Assembly: GCF_016918935.1 (NCBI RefSeq) | Contig: NZ_JAFFOB010000018.1 | Span: 259,915 to 323,914, forward strand | Direction of reading: 5' to 3' | Length of the DNA: 64,000 nucleotides | DNA from: Roseitranquillus sediminis | GTDB lineage: Bacteria; Pseudomonadota; Alphaproteobacteria; Rhodobacterales; Rhodobacteraceae | In this document: positions 43,721 to 51,916 of the stretch, piece by piece | How positions within the stretch are numbered: the stretch's first letter is position 1 | Layout: each line of letters begins with the position of its first letter | The notes under the pieces: model-generated | Database searches by the model: none | Told to the model about the DNA's origin: nothing | Seen by the model: the letters and a program-made list of their open reading frames with translations, nothing else | Program-made: the position numbers and the translations under genes

Positions 43721-45700
43721 ATGACAAAGAGAAGAAATCGTTGGTGCGCATCGGCATCGGCGCTGGCCATGTGCGTCGTCGCGGGCTCTGCCCTCGCGAA
43801 CGAAGACGTATTGCGCCTTCAGGAGGAAGAGGGCGTCGTCGTGATGCCCAGCATCACCTATAACGGCTGGAACTACAGCCCGCTGGACCAGATCAACACC
43901 GACAACGTCGACGACCTGGTCATGAAGTGGACGGTCCAGCTCGGCATTACCGACGAATTCGAGGCGCCGCCGCTCATCGTGAACGACACGATGTACATCA
44001 TCACGCCCGAGCCGAACCACGTCTATGCCCTCGACCTGACGGATAACGGGAAGATCCTCTGGGAGTATCGCCCGCCGTTCTCGGACGAGGAGCTGAGCGC
44101 TGCGCTGGAAGTGGCCTGCTGTGGCTCGCAGACCCGGGGCCTCAACTACGCCGAGGGCAAGCTCTTCATGCAGACGCTCGGCGGCAAGGTCATCGCGCTC
44201 GACGCCGAGACCGGCGAGGAGCTCTGGCTGACCGAGGCTGCGGACCAGATCTACGGCGAGACGATGGTCGGCAACGGGATCGTCATTGGTGATCTTTACA
44301 TCGCCGGTAACGCCGGAGGTGAGTACGGCGCGCGCGGTGCGGTCACGGCGTTCGACATCAACACCGGCGACATCCAGTGGAAGTACTACAACATGGGGCC
44401 GAACAACGAGGTCGGCATCACGGACCGCTTCCAGCCGTTCTACGCGGATGACCAGATCGAGAACCCGGCCCTGGCCTCGTGGAAAGGTGACTCGTGGAAG
44501 CGCGGCGGCGGCACATCGTGGGGATACTTCACCTACGACCCCGACCTGAACATGTTCTACTACTCGACCGGGAACTGCGGCCCCTGGAACCCCGACTATC
44601 GTCGGGAGTGGGGTCAGGTTGACCTGGACGACGCCGGCGGACTCGAGACCTACCGGAACAACTACTGCGCATCGCAGCTGGCGCGGGACGCAACCACCGG
44701 CGAGCTGATCTGGGCGTACAACATCACGCCGCAGGACCAGTGGGACCTCGACGAGCCCCTGATCACGCCGCTCGTGGATCTCGAAATGAACGGCGAGACC
44801 CGGAAGGTTGCGCTGAAAGCCGCACGCAACGGCTACTTCTACGTCTGGGATCGCGAGACGGGCGAGATTGTCAACGACCCCTGGCCGTTCCAGTACGTCG
44901 ACTTCATGACGGGCGTAGACAAGGAGACGGGCCGCGCCCTCTACGACATCGGCAAGATGATGTTCACCAACGAGGAGGATCGTCGCCAGTACACTCAGGC
45001 CGGCGTTCTCAGCGAGGAGGAGATCGCACTGCAGGAGGAAGAGGCGGCGCTCTACGGCACCGAGGAGGAGGCCGAGCAGGTCGCCCGCGGGGGCACGGAC
45101 GTGTCCTGGTGCCCCGGCATCGCAGCCAGGAACTGGGAGAACGACGCGTATTCGCCGCAAACCGGCCTGCTCTACACTGCGACGCAGACCGAGTGCCGCA
45201 CGATGCGCGTGACGGAAGGCGAGTTCACCGTGCCTCAGACCGCAGAGGGCTACCGTCTGCGGGAGTACGTCGGCGAACCCTACAACGTCGACGTCAACGG
45301 GAATCCGACGGAGCACAAGTCGGAGCTCCAGGCCAATGATCCCGTCAGCGGCGAGACCGTGTGGCGCATCGAGTGGATGGAGAGCAACCGTACGCCGATC
45401 CTTGCGACGGCGGGTAACCTGGTGTTCCAGGGAGGCGAGGACGCGGGCACCTTCCGCGCGATCGACGCCACGAACGGCGACATCCTGTGGGAGTTCCGCA
45501 CAGGCACCGGATTCGGAGTGACGCCCGTCACCTACATCTCTCCAGAGGGTGAGCAGCACGTCGCCATCATCGGCAGCAACCGTGGCGCTGACGAGAAGGT
45601 CGAGGCGAACGCCGAGCCGGACGCCGCCAACCGCTACAAGCGGCAAGGCAGCACGCTCTACGTCTTCGGACTGCAGCGCGACATGGCATCCGCGAACTGA
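43721..45700 (+). CDS. PQQ-dependent alcohol dehydrogenase with lanthanide-type Asp pair
   Basis: A 659-residue soluble periplasmic quinoprotein with a GGAGGAGAAG site, signal peptide (cleavage near ALA, residue 26) and eight-bladed propeller. The adjacent cysteines C133-C134 (ACCGSQTRG) form the ring disulfide of methanol/ethanol dehydrogenases. The catalytic Asp is D342 in QWDLDEP; a second Asp two residues on (D344) is the position that coordinates a lanthanide in XoxF/PedH-type enzymes and is Ala, Ser or Thr in calcium types. Residues 417-458 form an unusual Glu-rich insertion. There is no C-terminal cytochrome domain, so the adjacent cytochrome is the likely acceptor. The alcohol is unknown. 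Confidence 0.92.
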   Translation: MTKRRNRWCASASALAMCVVAGSALANEDVLRLQEEEGVVVMPSITYNGWNYSPLDQINTDNVDDLVMKWTVQLGITDEFEAPPLIVNDTMYIITPEPNHVYALDLTDNGKILWEYRPPFSDEELSAALEVACCGSQTRGLNYAEGKLFMQTLGGKVIALDAETGEELWLTEAADQIYGETMVGNGIVIGDLYIAGNAGGEYGARGAVTAFDINTGDIQWKYYNMGPNNEVGITDRFQPFYADDQIENPALASWKGDSWKRGGGTSWGYFTYDPDLNMFYYSTGNCGPWNPDYRREWGQVDLDDAGGLETYRNNYCASQLARDATTGELIWAYNITPQDQWDLDEPLITPLVDLEMNGETRKVALKAARNGYFYVWDRETGEIVNDPWPFQYVDFMTGVDKETGRALYDIGKMMFTNEEDRRQYTQAGVLSEEEIALQEEEAALYGTEEEAEQVARGGTDVSWCPGIAARNWENDAYSPQTGLLYTATQTECRTMRVTEGEFTVPQTAEGYRLREYVGEPYNVDVNGNPTEHKSELQANDPVSGETVWRIEWMESNRTPILATAGNLVFQGGEDAGTFRAIDATNGDILWEFRTGTGFGVTPVTYISPEGEQHVAIIGSNRGADEKVEANAEPDAANRYKRQGSTLYVFGLQRDMASAN

Positions 45701-45753
45701 GTGCTCAAAAACGCCGGGGCCGCCTCAGCGGCGGCCTCGGACCAAACGATCAA

Positions 45754-45786
45754 GGAGCAGGGCTGTCCGGCCCTGCTCCGTTTTCT
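45754..45786 (+). terminator. Rho-independent terminator after the PQQ alcohol dehydrogenase
   Basis: A perfect 10-bp stem, GGAGCAGGGC (45754-45763) and its complement (45770-45779), is followed by GTTTTCT. This is the clearest intrinsic terminator in the window. A second hairpin, GGCCGCC/GGCGGCC (45718-45736), lies just upstream. Confidence 0.85.
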
Positions 45787-45857
45787 GAGAAGAGCCCTGC
45801 ATGGCGGTTCCATCGAGGGCCGTCGTCTCGAACGGGCGTCAGAAGCGAGGCGCGACG

Positions 45858-46706
45858 ATGACAGTCCTGAAGTCGAGGCGGCAGGTTTCCGCACTCAAGC
45901 TGGTCCTGCTGGCATTGGCCAACATCGCCTTCGGAGCGGCGGGCGCAGCGAGCGCCTGGGAGATGCGGGTCTGCTCCGACCCGGACTACATGCCCTTCTC
46001 GAACCGCGACCTGGAGGGCCTGGAGAATCGGATCGCGACCATTCTCGCCGACGAGATGGGCGCCGAACTTGCTTACAAGTGGTGGCCGCAGGTGCCTTCG
46101 ATGGTCACCGACATGCTGCGCGAGGGCGAGTGCGACATGATCATGGGCGTCCCTGACAGCCAGAAGGGGTTGCTGCCGTCCCTCGCCTATTACCAGAGCC
46201 CTTACGTTTTCGTCTATCGCGCAGACGCCGACTACGAGATCTCGAGCTTCGACGACCCGGATCTGGAGCACCTGAAACTGGGCGTTCAGTCCACGAACGA
46301 TCGCGCCCACACCGCGCTCGGCAAACGCGGGCTCAACGACAACGTCGCGCTCCAGTTCATCGCCCGTCCCGAGGATGAGGACGGACCCTTCGCTCCACTC
46401 GTCGAGGCCGTGGCCAGCGGCGAGATCGACGTCGCGGTGCCCTGGGGGCCGGTGGGCGGCTACTATGCGGCACGCCAGCCGGTCGAGCTGACGGTGACAC
46501 AAGCGCCTCACTTCGACCTGCCGTTCACGCCCATGTTCATCAGCGTCGTGATCGGCGTCCGCCGCGGGGACGAGGCGCTGCGCGATCGCCTGGACATCGC
46601 CCTCGCCAGCAGGTGGGACGACGTGCTTTCCGTGCTCGAAGAGTACGACGTGCCGACCATACCGCTTGCCCGACCGATCGAGAGCCTGGAGAGCGCCGCC
46701 CCATGA
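45858..46706 (+). CDS. XoxJ/MxaJ-like quinoprotein-associated binding protein
   Basis: A 282-residue family-3-type periplasmic binding protein of the quinoprotein-dehydrogenase-associated (MoxJ/XoxJ) group. ATG 45858 gives a signal peptide cleaved near AASA-WEMRV. Family segments are RVCSDPDYMPFSNRDLEGLENRIA, ECDMIMGVPDSQKG, YYQSPYVFVYR and AVPWGPVGGYYA. XoxJ-type proteins are thought to help activate the apo-dehydrogenase rather than feed a transporter. It follows the terminator, so it may start its own transcript, and overlaps the next gene by 4 bp. Confidence 0.87.
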   Translation: MTVLKSRRQVSALKLVLLALANIAFGAAGAASAWEMRVCSDPDYMPFSNRDLEGLENRIATILADEMGAELAYKWWPQVPSMVTDMLREGECDMIMGVPDSQKGLLPSLAYYQSPYVFVYRADADYEISSFDDPDLEHLKLGVQSTNDRAHTALGKRGLNDNVALQFIARPEDEDGPFAPLVEAVASGEIDVAVPWGPVGGYYAARQPVELTVTQAPHFDLPFTPMFISVVIGVRRGDEALRDRLDIALASRWDDVLSVLEEYDVPTIPLARPIESLESAAP

Positions 46707-47989
46707 ACAAGTTCGGATCCGCTATCGGTGCCCTCGCGCTCCTCGCCGTTACGACTCCTGCGCTCGCGCAGGATGCGGGCCTTCGCCCTCTGCGCATCGG
46801 AGTCGTCATCCCGTCCCGGACCGGCGAGATTCCCATCGTCTCGTCCGTCAACGATTACGTCGGCGAAGGCGCGCTGATGGGCGCGCGGCTGGCGGAAGCG
46901 CGGCTTGCAAGCGAGGCGGAGGAGAGCGGCATACATCTCGACCCGCTGCTCGCCAATTCTCCCACGGCAGCCGCCGCGGAGCGCGCCGCGCGCCGGCTTG
47001 TCGAGATCGAGGACGTCGACGCGCTCGTCGGCGGGATCGGCGAAGGTCAGGCCGAGGTGCTGATGCAGGTGGCCGAGGATGCGCGCATCCCCTTCCTCAA
47101 CATCGGATCCACAGATGACCTCCTGCGGGGTCGCGACTGCAGCCGCTATACCTTCCATGTGGAGGCGAGCGACGCGATGTATCTCGATGCCATGGCGGCG
47201 CTCTCGGTTGTCGAGGGCAACACGCGCTGGTTCGTCGTACACCCCAACGACGCACGCGGAACGGCACTGATGCGACGGGCGGAGCAGTCGCTGGCGAAGA
47301 TCGCCGCGAATGGTGAGATCGTCGGAAGCGCGGCAGTGCCCGCGGGGCTTCCGTCCTACCACGCCGAGATCGCCGCTGCCGGAAACCTGGGGGCCGATGC
47401 CATCGTGCTTCTGCTCGACCCGATGGACCAGATGGTATTCCTGACGCAGAAGGAAGAAGAGAACTCGGATCTGCCGACGCTCAGCTTCCCGCACACCTTG
47501 ACCCAGACACGCGACTACATCGCCGCCGCACGACACGTCGCGCCGAAAGCAAACCCGCGCCAGCGCCTGGCGCTCTGGGAGACGACGCTGGACGAGCCTT
47601 ACAACGACATCTTCCGTTCTCGGTGGGGTGAGCCTACGGACCCCACCGCATGGAGCGCCTACCACGCGATCAAGATCATCCTCGACGCGGCCAAGTCGTC
47701 CGGAGACTTTGAAGGCGAAGAACTCGTAGCCGCGCTCGAAGGCGAGGTCGGGTTCGAAGTGCTGAAGGGTCCGGGAACGTCCTTCCGCAAGTGGGACCAC
47801 CAACTGCGGCAGCCGCTCTATGCGGTTACCGTGGACAGGGAGGTGGTGTGGGAGCGGATGTCGCTGCCAACGCGCATCGCGATCGCCGGCAATCCGGCTG
47901 TCCTGCCCCCGGCTGTTCCTGGCGTCGATCCCGTCGCGCGACTCGATCTGTTGGGCGACACGGCCGAGACCTCCGCCTGCACGTTCTGA
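46703..47989 (+). CDS. PQQ-associated ABC transporter substrate-binding protein, copy 1
   Basis: A 428-residue branched-chain-amino-acid-type binding protein resembling the family found with PQQ alcohol dehydrogenase systems. It has a signal peptide (MNKFGSAIGALALLAVTTPA, cleavage at LAQ). Segments are RIGVVIPSRTGE, VGGIGEGQAEVLMQVAED, IPFLNIGSTDDLLRG and FRKWDHQLRQPLYAVTVDRE. It overlaps the XoxJ-like gene and is convergent with the ABC permease gene 13 bp away. A homologue lies at 51917-53182. The ligand is unknown; a role in alcohol, cofactor or metal handling is inferred from context. Confidence 0.86.
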   Translation: MNKFGSAIGALALLAVTTPALAQDAGLRPLRIGVVIPSRTGEIPIVSSVNDYVGEGALMGARLAEARLASEAEESGIHLDPLLANSPTAAAAERAARRLVEIEDVDALVGGIGEGQAEVLMQVAEDARIPFLNIGSTDDLLRGRDCSRYTFHVEASDAMYLDAMAALSVVEGNTRWFVVHPNDARGTALMRRAEQSLAKIAANGEIVGSAAVPAGLPSYHAEIAAAGNLGADAIVLLLDPMDQMVFLTQKEEENSDLPTLSFPHTLTQTRDYIAAARHVAPKANPRQRLALWETTLDEPYNDIFRSRWGEPTDPTAWSAYHAIKIILDAAKSSGDFEGEELVAALEGEVGFEVLKGPGTSFRKWDHQLRQPLYAVTVDREVVWERMSLPTRIAIAGNPAVLPPAVPGVDPVARLDLLGDTAETSACTF

Positions 47990-48002
47990 TCCGGCGGGAA
48001 CG

Positions 48003-48875
48003 TCACCTGCTGGTGGTCATCCGTTTCATGGCGTGGGCGGACGCAATTACCGCGAGGGGCGGCGACAGCAGAATTACGCCGAGATCCAGGGCCAGGGGCA
48101 GTTGCCGAAAATCCAGCAGGACGAACCGCAATGTGTCGAGCATGTAGCTGACCGGATTCGCATAGACGAGAACCTGCAGCCAAACTGGCAGCTGCACCAC
48201 CCAGCCGCCGCCAATCGCGTAGATCCCGAGTTGACGTAGCTCGACCCGCAGATGCTCGGGGATATCGAGGAAACCGACGCCACCGACCACGCCGCGGAGC
48301 GGAAAGATCGAGCCCGACAAGAAGTAGAGCGGCTGAATCACGCCGTTCGAGATGGCGCCGAAACCCTCGAACGTCCTGAGTCGCGAAGCGAGGACGATGC
48401 CCGCTCCGGTCAACGTGATCCCCATCGAGAAGATCACGACCAGTGCCAGGAGGAAGGCCGCCAGCGTCACCTCAACGCCGATCAGCGGCGTGAACAGGAA
48501 TGGGATGATCCCCTGCACCAGCGCGATGGTCGCACCGCCGAGGAGCTTGCCCAGCGCCACGGAAAGCATCGGCGCCGGAGAGATCACCACTTCGCGCAGC
48601 AAGCCCACCTGCCGGTCCCAGATCAGGGCGATCGCGCATTGCATCGATGCGAAGAGCACGTTCAGCGTAATCACGCCCGGCAGAATGAACTGCGCGTATG
48701 TGTAACCCTCGATTTCCCGCAGCGCGGCGCCGAGGCCAAGTCCCAGGATCACCAGCCAAAGGATGGTGCGGGAGATGCCGCCGAACAGTTGCGACGTGTC
48801 GCGTACGTAGCGCAGCACCTCGCGCCGCCACATCACGAGGATGACCGCAGGTGCAATTCCGGGCAGTAGATTCAT
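48003..48875 (-). CDS. PQQ-associated ABC-2 type permease
   Basis: A 290-residue ABC-2 membrane protein with six predicted membrane segments. It starts MNLLPGIAPAVILVMWRREVLRYVRDTSQLFGG and carries the exporter-type FILPGVITLNVLFASM and PLYFLSGSIFPL segments. ATG 48875 overlaps the ATPase stop as ATGA. ABC-2 permeases are usually exporters, so pairing with binding-protein genes is atypical. Related ATPase/permease pairs recur beside PQQ alcohol dehydrogenases, and a comparable cassette next to the ped genes of Pseudomonas putida has been linked to lanthanide-dependent growth. Confidence 0.87.
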   Translation of the reverse strand: MNLLPGIAPAVILVMWRREVLRYVRDTSQLFGGISRTILWLVILGLGLGAALREIEGYTYAQFILPGVITLNVLFASMQCAIALIWDRQVGLLREVVISPAPMLSVALGKLLGGATIALVQGIIPFLFTPLIGVEVTLAAFLLALVVIFSMGITLTGAGIVLASRLRTFEGFGAISNGVIQPLYFLSGSIFPLRGVVGGVGFLDIPEHLRVELRQLGIYAIGGGWVVQLPVWLQVLVYANPVSYMLDTLRFVLLDFRQLPLALDLGVILLSPPLAVIASAHAMKRMTTSR

Positions 48876-49681
48876 CGCGTGTGCTCTCCGCCTCGACGAG
48901 CGAAACTCACCATGAGGTCGCGCGCAGTCGCATTCTCGTCGCGCAGCTGCCGACCCGTCAGGGCGATGAACACATCCTCCAGCGTCGCCCCTTCGCCGCC
49001 GTTCGCGGCGATAAGCTCTCCGGGGCTGCCCACGGCGATCAGCTTTCCCCTGTCGAGGATACCGACACGGTCGCAAGTTTCAGCTTCGGGCAGGTTGTGC
49101 GTGGTCATCAGGACCGTCATCCCATTGGCTCGCAGGCTCGAGATGCGTTCCCAGAGGTTCAGCCGGCCCTGTGGGTCGAGCCCGATCGTTGGCTCGTCCA
49201 GGATCAACAGCCTCGGATCGTGGAGGAGCGCGCGCGCGAGTTCGAGCCGCCGCTTCATGCCGCCGGAGTATGTCCTCACGAGCCGCTTTGCCGCCTCTTC
49301 GAGCGCGGCCCAGGCAACTGCCCTCTGCACCGCTTCGGCTCTGCGACGGCGCGGCAGCCCATAGAGCACGGCATGGATCTCGAGGTTTTCGACCGCCGTG
49401 AGGCGATCGTCGAGCGCGGGGTCCTGGAACACGACCCCCAGAAGGCGGCGAACGGCCTCGGGCTGCTTGGCCACGTCGTGCCCAAGCACCCACGCTTGGC
49501 CGCCGTCGGGTGGCAGCAGCGTCATCAGCAGGTTGACCAAGGTGGTCTTGCCCGCACCGTTCGGGCCAAGGAGGGCGAAGAACTCTCCTTCGTAGATCTC
49601 GAGTGAGACCTCACTGAGGGCCTGAACGTCCCCGTAGCGGTGAGACAGACCTGCTGTCTCGACCGCGTTCTTTCGTGTCAT
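48872..49681 (-). CDS. PQQ-associated ABC transporter ATPase
   Basis: A 269-residue exporter-type ATPase. Walker A is GPNGAGKTT, the Q-loop is in VVFQDPALDDRLT, the signature is YSGGMKRRL, Walker B is LLILDEPTIGLDPQ and the switch His is in MTTHNLPEAE. It is the partner of the ABC-2 permease, with a 4-bp overlap. The orphan acidic protein gene ends 8 bp upstream, so ATPase and permease are expressed with that protein and the propeller. Confidence 0.92.
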   Translation of the reverse strand: MTRKNAVETAGLSHRYGDVQALSEVSLEIYEGEFFALLGPNGAGKTTLVNLLMTLLPPDGGQAWVLGHDVAKQPEAVRRLLGVVFQDPALDDRLTAVENLEIHAVLYGLPRRRRAEAVQRAVAWAALEEAAKRLVRTYSGGMKRRLELARALLHDPRLLILDEPTIGLDPQGRLNLWERISSLRANGMTVLMTTHNLPEAETCDRVGILDRGKLIAVGSPGELIAANGGEGATLEDVFIALTGRQLRDENATARDLMVSFARRGGEHTR

Positions 49682-49689
49682 ATCGACAA

Positions 49690-50817
49690 TCAGCCCCCCA
49701 AGGCGCTCCCGATGTCGGAAAGCGTTTCCGAGAGGGCTGCGCAGGCGGCGGCGTGCGCGCTCGGGTCCGCCGGGGCCGTGTCCGACTCCTCTGTCTGTTC
49801 TCCGTCCTCGGCCTCGTCGTCCTCGCCTTCCTCTTCCCCCTCGTCGTCGTCGTCTTCGCCGAGTTCAGCGAGGGTTGGGAAAAGCTCCTGCGCCTCCGCG
49901 TGCGCCTCTGGCGCAAACAGACCAGCGGTCGCCGCGAGCTCGCCCTCGTAGAGATCGTGGACGGCAATTATGGCCTCCACGCCGATAGCGTCGTCTCCGA
50001 CCTCGTATGCCGCGCAAGATGCGCCGGTGGTCTCGGCAAGGTGCGCGGCCAGTCGCGCGAAATCTCGGCCAGGAAAGAGGTCGGCACCGACGACGCTCTC
50101 GACTATGCCGGCCAGACGCTGAGCCGGCGCCTCCGCCTCCTCTGGGTTCCACCCCACCACGGAGCCCGGAGGCCCGGCATCGGGATAGAGTGCGTGAAGA
50201 GCTGCCAGCATCTCCTCGGCGTCGCCGCGATGCTCCTCCGTCGCCAGCGACTGGATCTCCGCCCAGAGCAGGTCGACCCGCTGCAAGGTCGTCCAGCCGG
50301 ATGGATACTCCCAGACCTCTTCGACGGCTTCCTCGTAGCCTTCCGCTACGCCACCTTCGGCCAACAGCAGATCCACCAGAACCGCGGCCTTGAACGCCGG
50401 CGCCTCGCGGACCTCCTGGTCGAGGACCACCTCGCGCGCGCGCGCTAGCAAGGAGGCAGCCTCGGCCGCCGCGGCGCTTGGATCCTCCCCCTCCTCTGCC
50501 GCCTCTGCCATCTCCGCGAGCGCTGCGGCCAGCTCTTCTGCCAGCTGCGCGTCCCGCTCCGCAAGCGTTCCGCCGAACCGCGCGAGGAGCGGCCCCGCCG
50601 CCGCCTCCAGCTGCTCCACGAGTTCCTCGTCGAAGGGCGGCGCGAAATGGTCGGCCAAGGTGAGTCGCGAAGCGATCATCTCGAGCCCGAAGGCGCGGCT
50701 TTCCTCGACGGTCCAGTCGAGGAAAGGAGCGGAGCCGTCCTGTGCCGGAGCCGCCGTCGCGAGGCTCGCCAGAGCCGGCGACAGGAGGGCGAGCCGACTG
50801 ATGCGATCAGCCTTCAT
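49690..50817 (-). CDS. Secreted orphan protein with Asp/Glu-rich C-terminal tail
   Basis: A 375-residue protein I do not recognise. ATG 50817 gives a signal peptide (MKADRISRLALLSPALASLA, cleavage at APAQ), so it is periplasmic. The body is alpha-helical and very acidic (QLAEELAAALAEMAEAAEEGED, EEAVEEVWEYPSGW). A tail from residue about 321 to 346 is almost entirely Asp, Glu and Gly, then the protein ends with a Ser/Ala-rich helix containing one Cys. The gene overlaps the propeller gene by 11 bp and precedes the ATPase by 8 bp, so it is embedded in the PQQ-associated ABC operon. A metal-binding role is plausible from composition but unproven. Confidence 0.78.
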   Translation of the reverse strand: MKADRISRLALLSPALASLATAAPAQDGSAPFLDWTVEESRAFGLEMIASRLTLADHFAPPFDEELVEQLEAAAGPLLARFGGTLAERDAQLAEELAAALAEMAEAAEEGEDPSAAAAEAASLLARAREVVLDQEVREAPAFKAAVLVDLLLAEGGVAEGYEEAVEEVWEYPSGWTTLQRVDLLWAEIQSLATEEHRGDAEEMLAALHALYPDAGPPGSVVGWNPEEAEAPAQRLAGIVESVVGADLFPGRDFARLAAHLAETTGASCAAYEVGDDAIGVEAIIAVHDLYEGELAATAGLFAPEAHAEAQELFPTLAELGEDDDDEGEEEGEDDEAEDGEQTEESDTAPADPSAHAAACAALSETLSDIGSALGG

Positions 50818-51823
50818 TGGGGATCCTCCCGACGATGGCGGAGTGGGCACCGCGGCCGACGGCGATGTTGTCGATGACGCTGAGCGTCTCGGTATCGATG
50901 ACCGAGACGCTGTCCGAGAGACCGTTGGCGGTGTAAACCCTGCTGCCGTCGGGACTGATGGCGATGCCCCAAGGGCGCCGGCCCATCTGCTCGCGGATCG
51001 TCGCGATGACCTCGTTCTCCTCAGTGTCGATGACATAGACGGCACTCGTTCCGCCGCCGGCCACATAGAGGCGGTCGCCCTCCGGGGCGACTGCGATCTC
51101 GACCGGTCGGGAGTCGAGTCCCAGGTTGATGGTGTCGATCACCGTGTGGTCTTGCGTGTCAATCACCGACACCGTTCCGCCGATTTCGGCCGTGACGTAG
51201 GCGCGCGTGCCGTCATTCGAGAACTCCACCACCCGCGGCCTGTTGCCGACGAGGCGGTGGGTGACAACGCTGAGGTTTTCTGCGTCGATGACGGTCACGC
51301 TGTGGGTGGCCTCGGCCGTGACGTATACCCAGCGCCCGTCCGGGCTGACGGCCACGCCCTCGGCCTCCACGCCGACGGGGAACCGGGCGATCTCCGATCC
51401 GTCCTCGACCTTGTAGCCGGCGCCCTGCGCCAGCGCTTCGAGCGAGGCCCAGACTTCCTCCCCGTCCGGGCTCACCGCCAGGCGCTCCGGGTTTCCACCC
51501 GCGCGGAACTCGCTGAGGATCTCGTTCGTCTCGACGTCGATCGCGACGATCTTGTCCTCCGGCGTCTCCACCTGCGGGTTGAAGTCGCTGACCGAGATGT
51601 AGACGGTTCGCCCGTCCGGGCTGACAGCGACGCCGCGCGGGCGCACCTCGCCAGGCCGGCCCGAAATCGGCAGCGTTGCCATGACGGTGTTCGTGGCCGG
51701 ATCGATGACCGAGACATCAGCGTTGTACTCGTTCGATACGTAGACGCGGTAGTCTTCATTCTGCGCCTGCGCCGGGATCCCAAGCAGGGCCGCTACGGCG
51801 ACTCCTGCAAGCGCGGTTTTCAT
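50807..51823 (-). CDS. PQQ-associated YVTN beta-propeller protein
   Basis: A 338-residue periplasmic propeller with an AGGAGG site, ATG 51823 and signal peptide (MKTALAGVAVAALLGIPAQA). It has about seven repeats of the type VYVSNEYNADVSVID, VYISVSDFNPQ, VYVTAEATHSVTVID, LYVAGGGTSAVYVID, each followed by a TxxVxATI-like strand. It resembles the beta-propeller protein that recurs with PQQ alcohol dehydrogenase ABC systems. It probably binds a small ligand or partner protein; an enzymatic role is not indicated. It leads the minus-strand operon with the acidic protein, ATPase and permease. Confidence 0.88.
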   Translation of the reverse strand: MKTALAGVAVAALLGIPAQAQNEDYRVYVSNEYNADVSVIDPATNTVMATLPISGRPGEVRPRGVAVSPDGRTVYISVSDFNPQVETPEDKIVAIDVETNEILSEFRAGGNPERLAVSPDGEEVWASLEALAQGAGYKVEDGSEIARFPVGVEAEGVAVSPDGRWVYVTAEATHSVTVIDAENLSVVTHRLVGNRPRVVEFSNDGTRAYVTAEIGGTVSVIDTQDHTVIDTINLGLDSRPVEIAVAPEGDRLYVAGGGTSAVYVIDTEENEVIATIREQMGRRPWGIAISPDGSRVYTANGLSDSVSVIDTETLSVIDNIAVGRGAHSAIVGRIPNEG

Positions 51824-51916
51824 TCCTCCTGGTGATCTCACCCTTCTCTCCTCCCTGTGGTCAATGTAGGCCGTGGCCGCCGGTTCAAGCCAGTTTGCCC
51901 GCCCTTCGCGCGAATT

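Noticed and set aside
43655-45646. A 663-codon open frame on the minus strand
   Set aside because: It is the antisense shadow of the PQQ alcohol dehydrogenase; the plus frame has a signal peptide, ribosome site and catalytic motifs.
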